64,000 nt of DNA from Isoptericola cucumis (lineage in GTDB: Bacteria; Actinomycetota; Actinomycetes; Actinomycetales; Cellulomonadaceae): contig NZ_BMDG01000007.1 in NCBI RefSeq assembly GCF_014635665.1, forward strand, positions 186,001 to 250,000, in the 5' to 3' direction. The stretch's first letter is position 1; every line of letters starts with the position of its first letter. The translations under genes were made by a program, and so were the position numbers. Positions 59,013 through 64,000 of the stretch are shown here, piece by piece. The notes below the pieces were generated by a model. The model made no database searches, was not told where the DNA came from, and saw nothing but the letters and a program-made list of their open reading frames with translations.

Positions 59013-61486
59013 GCCACCCCACCGCCGACGAGCAGCGCACGGTCGACCGCACGCGCTTCCCCGCCGAGCCGTGGCGGCTGGTGGAGTCGACGTTCTCCAC
59101 CGAGGACCTCGGCGTGGCGGAGACGCTCTTCGCGGTGGCGAACGGCTACCTCGGGATGCGGGGCAACGTGGAGGAGGGGCGCGAGTCCCACTCCCACGGC
59201 ACGTTCGTCAACGGCTTCCACGAGACGTGGCCCATCCGGCACGCGGAGAACGCGTACGGGTTCGCGAAGGTCGGCCAGACCATCGTCAACGTCCCGGACA
59301 CGAAGGTGATCCGGCTGTACGTGGACGACGAGCCGCTGCTGCTCCCGGTCGCCGACCTGCCGTCGTACGAGCGCGCGCTGGACCTGCGCGACGGCGTCCT
59401 GCGCCGCGACCTGCTGTGGCGCACGCCGTCCGGCAAGCGGGTGCGGGTGCGGACCGAGCGGATGGTCTCGCTCGCGGAGCGCCACCTCGCGGTGATGACG
59501 CTCGAGGTGACGCTGCTCGACGACGACGCCCCGGTGGCGATCTCGTCGCAGATCCTCAACCGGCAGGACGGGCAGGACGAGTACCACGTGCCGGCAGCCT
59601 CGCTGGGCGAGGGTTTCGACCCGCGCCGGACCGAGCAGTTCGAGGAGCGCGTGCTGCAGCCGCGCACGCAGTGGGGCGACGACGAGCGCCTGGTGCTCGC
59701 CTACCGCTGCACCAACTCCGGCATGACGCTCGCGGTGGCGGCGGACCACCACCTCACCACGAACGACGAGTGGGACGTGCGGACCCAGGTGGACGCCGAC
59801 CTCGCCAAGCACGTGTTCCGCATCGACGCGCACGCGGGCGAGCCGATCCGGCTGACGAAGACCGTGAGCTACCACACGTCGCGCGGCGTGCCGACGCGCG
59901 AGCTCGTCGACCGGTGCCGCCGGACGCTCGACCGGGTGCGCGTGAGCGGCATCGAGCACGAGATGACGCGCCAGCGCGAGTGGCTCGACGACTTCTGGGA
60001 GCGCTCGGACGTCGAGATCGCCGGCCAGCCCGAGGTGCAGCAGGCGGTGCGCTGGAACCTCTTCCAGCTCGCGCAGGCGACCACGCGCGCGGAGGGCGCG
60101 GGGGTGCCGGCGAAGGGGCTCACCGGCAGCGGCTACTCGGGGCACTACTTCTGGGACACGGAGATCTACGTCCTGCCGTTCCTCACCTACACGAGCCCCC
60201 GGTACGCCCGCAACGCGCTGCGGTTCCGCTACCAGATGCTCGACGCGGCGCGGCGGCGCGCCAAGGAGCTCTCGCAGCGGGGCGCGCTGTTCCCGTGGCG
60301 CACGATCAACGGCGAGGAGGCGTCTGCGTACTACGCGGCCGGCACGGCGCAGTACCACATCGACGCCGACATCAGCTATGCGCTGGTCCAGTACATCCGG
60401 GCGACGAACGACCGGGACTTCCTGCGCCGGGAGGGCGTGGACATCCTGGTCGAGACGGCGCGCATGTGGGAGGACCTGGGGTTCTGGCGCGCCAACGGCG
60501 ACGACAACTTCCACATCCACGGGGTCACCGGCCCGGACGAGTACACGACGGTCGTCAACGACAACCTGTTCACGAACGTCATGGCCCGGTTCAACCTGCG
60601 CGCCGCCGCGTACGTCGTCGAGCGGATGCGTGACGACCACCCGGAGGACTACGCGGCCCTCGTCGAGCGGCTCGGCCTGCTCTCGCACGAGGTGACGGCG
60701 TGGCTCCACGCGGCCGACCACATGGCGATCCCGTACGCCGAGAACATCGGCATCCACCCGCAGGACTCGCACTTCTTCGAGCGGGAGATCTGGGACCTCG
60801 CGGCGACCCCGCCGGACAAGCGGCCGCTGCTGCTGCACTACCACCCGCTGGTCATCTACCGGTACCAGGTGATCAAGCAGGCGGACGTCGTGCTGGCGCT
60901 GTTCCTGCAGGGCAAGCACTTCACGCCGGAGCAGAAGCGGGCCGACTTCGAGTACTACGACCCGCTGACCACGGGCGACTCGACGCTGTCCGGCGTGGTG
61001 CAGTCGATCGTCGCCGCGGAGGTGGGCTACCACGAGCTGGCGCTCGAGTACTTCACCTCGTCCCTCTTCGTGGACCTCGCCAACCTGCACGACAACGCGG
61101 CCGACGGCGTGCACGTCGCGTCGGCCGGCGGCACGTGGGGCGCCCTCGTGTACGGGTTCGGCGGCATGCGCGACTACGACGGCGTCCTGACCTTCGACCC
61201 GCGCCTGCCCGAGGAGTGGGACGCCCTGACGTTCCGCATCACCTGGCAGGGCTCGCGGCTGCGCGTCACCGTCACCGCGGACGCGCTCGAGCTGGTGGCG
61301 GAGACGGGCGACGGGGCGAAGGTCACGGTGCGCGGCGAGGAGGTCGTCGTCGTGCCGGGGGAGGCCGCCCGCGTCGCGCTCGACGGCCAGGGCGCCCGGT
61401 TCGCGGGTCGCCCGGGGCTGCGCGCGCTGGCCGGCAACCGCCGGGAGGACGGCACGCTCATCACCGCGAAGGTGCCGCACTCCTGA
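59009..61486 (+). CDS. Glycoside hydrolase family 65 disaccharide phosphorylase
   Basis: 825 residues. N-terminal beta-sandwich (FAVANGYLGMRGNVEEGRES, the GH65 entry motif) and an (alpha/alpha)6 barrel with TGSGYSGHYFWDTEIYVLPF, the acid Glu in IHGVTGPDEYTTVVNDNLFT, the phosphate-site region HPLVIYRYQVIKQADVVLAL, and GDSTLSGVVQSIVAAEVGY. The family splits trehalose, maltose, kojibiose or nigerose with phosphate to beta-glucose 1-phosphate; sequence inspection cannot decide which. The adjacent beta-phosphoglucomutase uses the product. No signal peptide, so cytoplasmic. Confidence 0.93.
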   Translation: MSHPTADEQRTVDRTRFPAEPWRLVESTFSTEDLGVAETLFAVANGYLGMRGNVEEGRESHSHGTFVNGFHETWPIRHAENAYGFAKVGQTIVNVPDTKVIRLYVDDEPLLLPVADLPSYERALDLRDGVLRRDLLWRTPSGKRVRVRTERMVSLAERHLAVMTLEVTLLDDDAPVAISSQILNRQDGQDEYHVPAASLGEGFDPRRTEQFEERVLQPRTQWGDDERLVLAYRCTNSGMTLAVAADHHLTTNDEWDVRTQVDADLAKHVFRIDAHAGEPIRLTKTVSYHTSRGVPTRELVDRCRRTLDRVRVSGIEHEMTRQREWLDDFWERSDVEIAGQPEVQQAVRWNLFQLAQATTRAEGAGVPAKGLTGSGYSGHYFWDTEIYVLPFLTYTSPRYARNALRFRYQMLDAARRRAKELSQRGALFPWRTINGEEASAYYAAGTAQYHIDADISYALVQYIRATNDRDFLRREGVDILVETARMWEDLGFWRANGDDNFHIHGVTGPDEYTTVVNDNLFTNVMARFNLRAAAYVVERMRDDHPEDYAALVERLGLLSHEVTAWLHAADHMAIPYAENIGIHPQDSHFFEREIWDLAATPPDKRPLLLHYHPLVIYRYQVIKQADVVLALFLQGKHFTPEQKRADFEYYDPLTTGDSTLSGVVQSIVAAEVGYHELALEYFTSSLFVDLANLHDNAADGVHVASAGGTWGALVYGFGGMRDYDGVLTFDPRLPEEWDALTFRITWQGSRLRVTVTADALELVAETGDGAKVTVRGEEVVVVPGEAARVALDGQGARFAGRPGLRALAGNRREDGTLITAKVPHS

Positions 61487-61559
61487 CCCTGGGCCCGCGG
61501 GTCCGGGCGACCGGTCGCGGCGCACCCCTTGCCCCGCGCCGGATCCGCCGCTACGGTCG

Positions 61560-61573
61560 TCGATGCGCATCGA
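61560..61573. promoter_or_regulatory. TCGATGCGCATCGA palindrome, operator copy 1
   Basis: A perfect 14-bp palindrome that contains the ATG of the LacI gene itself. A TACGGT -10-like box at 61552-61557 lies directly before it. An identical copy is at 62712-62725, before the binding-protein gene. Confidence 0.75.
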
Positions 61574-62606
61574 TGACGAGAGCAGCGGGGACGTGACCGA
61601 CGTGGCGAAGGTGCCGACGAGTGCCGACGTGGCCCGCGAGGCGGGCGTGTCGCAGAGCACCGTCTCCTACGTGATGAGCGGCAAGCGGCCGATCTCCTCC
61701 ACGACGCGGCGGCGTGTCGAGGAGGCCATCGCGCGCCTCACCTACGAGCCGCACGCCGGTGCGCGGGCGCTGGCCGGGCACCGCACGTCCACCATCGCGA
61801 TCGTCATGCCGCTGCGCCCGACCTCCAGCGCCCAGCGCCTCATGACGTTCGTCGAGGAGATCACCCTGGCGGCGCGCGAGCGCGACTACGACGTCCTCCT
61901 CGTGACCGCCGACGAGGGCCCGGCCGGGCTGCGCCGGGTCGTGGGCCGGTCGCTGTGCGACGCGGTGGTGGTCATGGAGGTCGGGACCACGGACGAGCGC
62001 GTCACGATCGCCCGCGAGGTCCGGGCTCCGGTCGTCGTGGTCGGCATCCCGGAGGACGGCGACGGGGTCGACTGCCTCGACTTCGACTTCGCGGGGGCGG
62101 GCCGGCTCCTCGTCGAGGAGCTCGCGGACCTCGGCCACCGCGCGGTCGACGTCGTCGGCTGGGACCCGGACGTCGTGGCCGACGGCTACAACTACGTCCC
62201 CCGCTTCACGCGCGGCGCCACGAGCGCCGCCGAGGACCGCGGGGTGGAGCTGCGGTGGCACCTGCCCGCGGACGCGCCGGGCCTGCGCACGACCCTCGAG
62301 CAGGTCTGCGCCCCGCGGCCGGAGCCGCACGGCCTGCTGCTCGTCAGGGCGTTCCCCGAGGTCCTGCGGTCCCTGTCCGAGCACGGGCTGCGGCCGGGCC
62401 GGGACGTCGACGTGGTCGCGCTCGCCAGCGACACCGAGGCGCAGGCGCACGACCTCACGGCCACGGCCACCCGCCCGCGCGAGGTCTCGCGGCGGGTGAC
62501 GGCCCGGCTCTTCGCCCTGATCGACGGCGACGCCGTGCCCGGGAGGGCGGCGGCCGAGACCGTGCCGGCCGAGCTCGTCCGCCGCGGCTCGACGCGACGC
62601 CCTTGA
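61563..62606 (+). CDS. LacI-family transcriptional regulator
   Basis: 347 residues. The LacI HTH reads TSADVAREAGVSQSTVSYVM followed by SGKRPISSTTRRRVEEAIAR, then the hinge region and a periplasmic-binding-protein-like sugar domain (STIAIVMPLRPTSSAQRLMT, DVVALASDTEAQAHDLTATA). Two starts are possible: the ATG at 61563, leaderless behind TACGGT and inside the operator, or a GTG at 61593 ten codons later. Shared perfect palindromes before this gene and the next indicate that it regulates itself and the sugar uptake genes. Confidence 0.92.
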   Translation: MRIDDESSGDVTDVAKVPTSADVAREAGVSQSTVSYVMSGKRPISSTTRRRVEEAIARLTYEPHAGARALAGHRTSTIAIVMPLRPTSSAQRLMTFVEEITLAARERDYDVLLVTADEGPAGLRRVVGRSLCDAVVVMEVGTTDERVTIAREVRAPVVVVGIPEDGDGVDCLDFDFAGAGRLLVEELADLGHRAVDVVGWDPDVVADGYNYVPRFTRGATSAAEDRGVELRWHLPADAPGLRTTLEQVCAPRPEPHGLLLVRAFPEVLRSLSEHGLRPGRDVDVVALASDTEAQAHDLTATATRPREVSRRVTARLFALIDGDAVPGRAAAETVPAELVRRGSTRRP

Positions 62607-62711
62607 CCCGATGCCCTCGACCCGCCCTCGACCCGCCACCGGCGCGCCCTGATGCCTGACACACGCACCTGAACCGACGACGACGAAGGTGGAACGCATG
62701 CACCAGCACCA

Positions 62712-62725
62712 TCGATGCGCATCGA
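62712..62725. promoter_or_regulatory. TCGATGCGCATCGA palindrome, operator copy 2
   Basis: Identical to the copy at 61560-61573. It lies 16 bases before the binding-protein ATG, so a bound LacI-type repressor could block transcription of the transporter operon. Confidence 0.75.
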
Positions 62726-62741
62726 CGATGCGAGGCCGCCC

Positions 62742-63992
62742 ATGACCGCCCGGGGCGCCCTCTGGGACGAGCGGCCCGTGTCGCGCCGCGCGGTGACGAC
62801 CGCCGGTCTGCTCGCGCCGCTGGCGGCGCTGCTCGCGGGCTGCGTCGGGGGGACCGGTGCGGCGCCGCCCGGCACGCTCCGCGTCCTGGACTCCTACACG
62901 AACGCTCCCGACAACGGCATCATCGGCGCGGCGCTCGACCGGGCGGCCGCGAAGGTGGGGGTGAAGCTCGAGCGGGTCTCCGTCTCCGGCAGCTCCCTGA
63001 TCCAGCGGGTGCTGCAGCAGGGGTCGTCCGGGACGCTCCCGGACATCCTCATGCTCGACAACCCGAACCTGCAGCAGATCGCGGAGACGACCGCCCTGCG
63101 GCCGTTCGACGAGCTCGGCATCCCCACCGACGGGTACACCGAGGGCGTCACCGCGGCCGGCACCTACGACGGCCGGGTCTACGGCCTGGCGCCGACCGTC
63201 AACACCGTCGCGCTGTTCTACGACGTGCGGGCCCTCGACGAGGCCGGCGTCGCGCCCCCGACCACCTGGGAGGAGCTGCGCCGGGCGGCGGCGGAGCTGA
63301 CGGGCGCAGGCCGCTACGGCATCGCGTTCTGCGGCAACGCCACGTACGAGGGGACCTGGCAGTACCTGCCCTTCTTCTGGTCCAACGGCGGGGACGAGCG
63401 CGACATCGCCGCGCCGCAGGGCGCCGCCGCCCTCGACCTGCTCGCGGGCCTGGTCGGCGACGGTCACGCCTCGACCTCGGTGCTGAACTGGAGCCAGGCG
63501 GACGTCAAGGACCAGTTCGTGGCCGGCCGCGCCGCGATGATGGTCAACGGCCCGTGGCAGATCCCGGAGCTGTCGGGCGTCGACGGGCTCGAGTACGACG
63601 TCGTGACGCTCCCGCTGCGCGACCCGGGGTCGCAGGACCCCGTCGCCCCGCTGGGCGGGGAGGTGTGGACCGTCCCGGCCACGGGGGACGCCACCAAGGA
63701 GGGGCTCGCCGCCGCGGTCCTCACCGAGTTCCTGGCGGACGACTCCCAGCTGTCGATGGGGGAGCAGCGCTTCACCGTCCCCGGCAAGCCCGCCCTCGCC
63801 GACGCGTACCTGGAGCTGCGCCCGGAGATGGCGACGTTCGCCGACCTCATCGCCGGCGCCCGCGCCCGCACGGCCCACCTCGGGGCCGAGTGGCCGACGA
63901 CGGCCACCGCCCTGTACACGGCCCTCCAGCTCGCCCTGTCGGGCCAGGCCGACGCCCCGGCCGCGCTCGCGGAAGCCCAGGAGTACGTATGA
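62742..63992 (+). CDS. Sugar ABC transporter substrate-binding lipoprotein
   Basis: 416 residues from the ATG at 62742, preceded by GAGG; an upstream in-frame ATG lies inside the operator and is rejected. A twin-arginine stretch (VSRRAVTTAGLLAPLAALLA) ends in the lipobox LLAGCVGG. Family 1 solute-binding features: LQQGSSGTLPDILMLDNPNL, VYGLAPTVNTVALFYDVRAL, PTTWEELRRAAAEL and AAMMVNGPWQIPELSGVDGL. With the GH65 phosphorylase upstream, an alpha-glucobiose ligand is likely but unproven. It overlaps the next gene by ATGA. Confidence 0.9.
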   Translation: MTARGALWDERPVSRRAVTTAGLLAPLAALLAGCVGGTGAAPPGTLRVLDSYTNAPDNGIIGAALDRAAAKVGVKLERVSVSGSSLIQRVLQQGSSGTLPDILMLDNPNLQQIAETTALRPFDELGIPTDGYTEGVTAAGTYDGRVYGLAPTVNTVALFYDVRALDEAGVAPPTTWEELRRAAAELTGAGRYGIAFCGNATYEGTWQYLPFFWSNGGDERDIAAPQGAAALDLLAGLVGDGHASTSVLNWSQADVKDQFVAGRAAMMVNGPWQIPELSGVDGLEYDVVTLPLRDPGSQDPVAPLGGEVWTVPATGDATKEGLAAAVLTEFLADDSQLSMGEQRFTVPGKPALADAYLELRPEMATFADLIAGARARTAHLGAEWPTTATALYTALQLALSGQADAPAALAEAQEYV

Positions 63993-64000
63993 GCACCACC
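63989..64000 (+). CDS. First four codons of the next gene, presumably an ABC permease
   Basis: An ATG overlapping the binding-protein stop (ATGA) opens a frame reading Met-Ser-Thr-Thr to the window edge. In operons of this type the next gene is a MalF-type permease, but nothing in these codons shows it. Confidence 0.4.

Overview
The window is about 64 kb of very GC-rich, gene-dense bacterial DNA, with many GTG starts and runs of genes overlapping by 4 bases (ATGA or GTGA). The gene families (GlgE/TreS maltosyltransferase pathway, SARP regulator, narGHJI next to molybdenum cofactor genes, cysteine desulfurase-MnmA pair, TAnnnT -10 boxes just upstream of start codons) point to an actinobacterium. 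A Cellulomonas-like plant-polymer degrader is my best guess, but this is an inference. No rRNA, tRNA, CRISPR array or transposase was seen, and no gap between genes exceeds 300 bases.

Layout. 1-8.4 kb: alpha-glucan metabolism on the minus strand (treS partial, glgE, glgX), an FAD dehydrogenase, a short-chain dehydrogenase and a solo AbiEi/DUF559 nuclease-like gene framed by two related 70-bp palindromic elements. 8.5-11.5 kb: etfB-etfA and a ThiF/MoeB-rhodanese gene. 11.6-17.3 kb: a CueP-like lipoprotein, then a sugar ABC transporter and a GH51 arabinofuranosidase. 17.3-29.5 kb: one long minus-strand run, narG-H-J-I-narK-moeA-mobA-DUF6457-moaA-moaD, which couples respiratory nitrate reductase to its own cofactor genes. 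29.6-32.0 kb: three tandem paralogous small secreted proteins of unknown function, divergent from a SARP regulator. 32.1-43.9 kb: nitrate assimilation (narK-type transporter, nasA-like reductase, its flavoprotein partner, nirB, nirD, siroheme methyltransferase, uroporphyrinogen-III synthase with a DNA-binding domain), with a methyltransferase and a P-loop kinase between. 44.0-47.0 kb: molybdate uptake modABC headed by a small HTH/TOBE regulator. 47.1-48.5 kb: an unknown membrane protein and a divergent TetR regulator sharing three palindromes. 48.5-51.4 kb: moeA2, moaC and a mogA-moaE fusion. 51.6-53.8 kb: PhoX phosphatase behind a PHO-box-like repeat. 53.9-58.1 kb: cysteine desulfurase, mnmA, a SnoaL-like gene and a short MetE-like gene. 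58.2-64 kb: beta-phosphoglucomutase, GH65 disaccharide phosphorylase, LacI regulator, sugar-binding lipoprotein and the first codons of the next gene.

How it fits together. Molybdate enters through ModABC. The cofactor is built by MoaA, MoaC, MoaD, MoaE/MogA, MoeA (two copies), MoeB and MobA, whose genes are split between two clusters with little duplication. It then serves the two nitrate reductases, NarG and the NasA-like enzyme. Nitrite from assimilation goes to NirBD, whose siroheme is supplied by the adjacent methyltransferase. The right end is a disaccharide uptake and phosphorolysis system whose LacI-type regulator shares a perfect 14-bp palindrome with the binding-protein gene.
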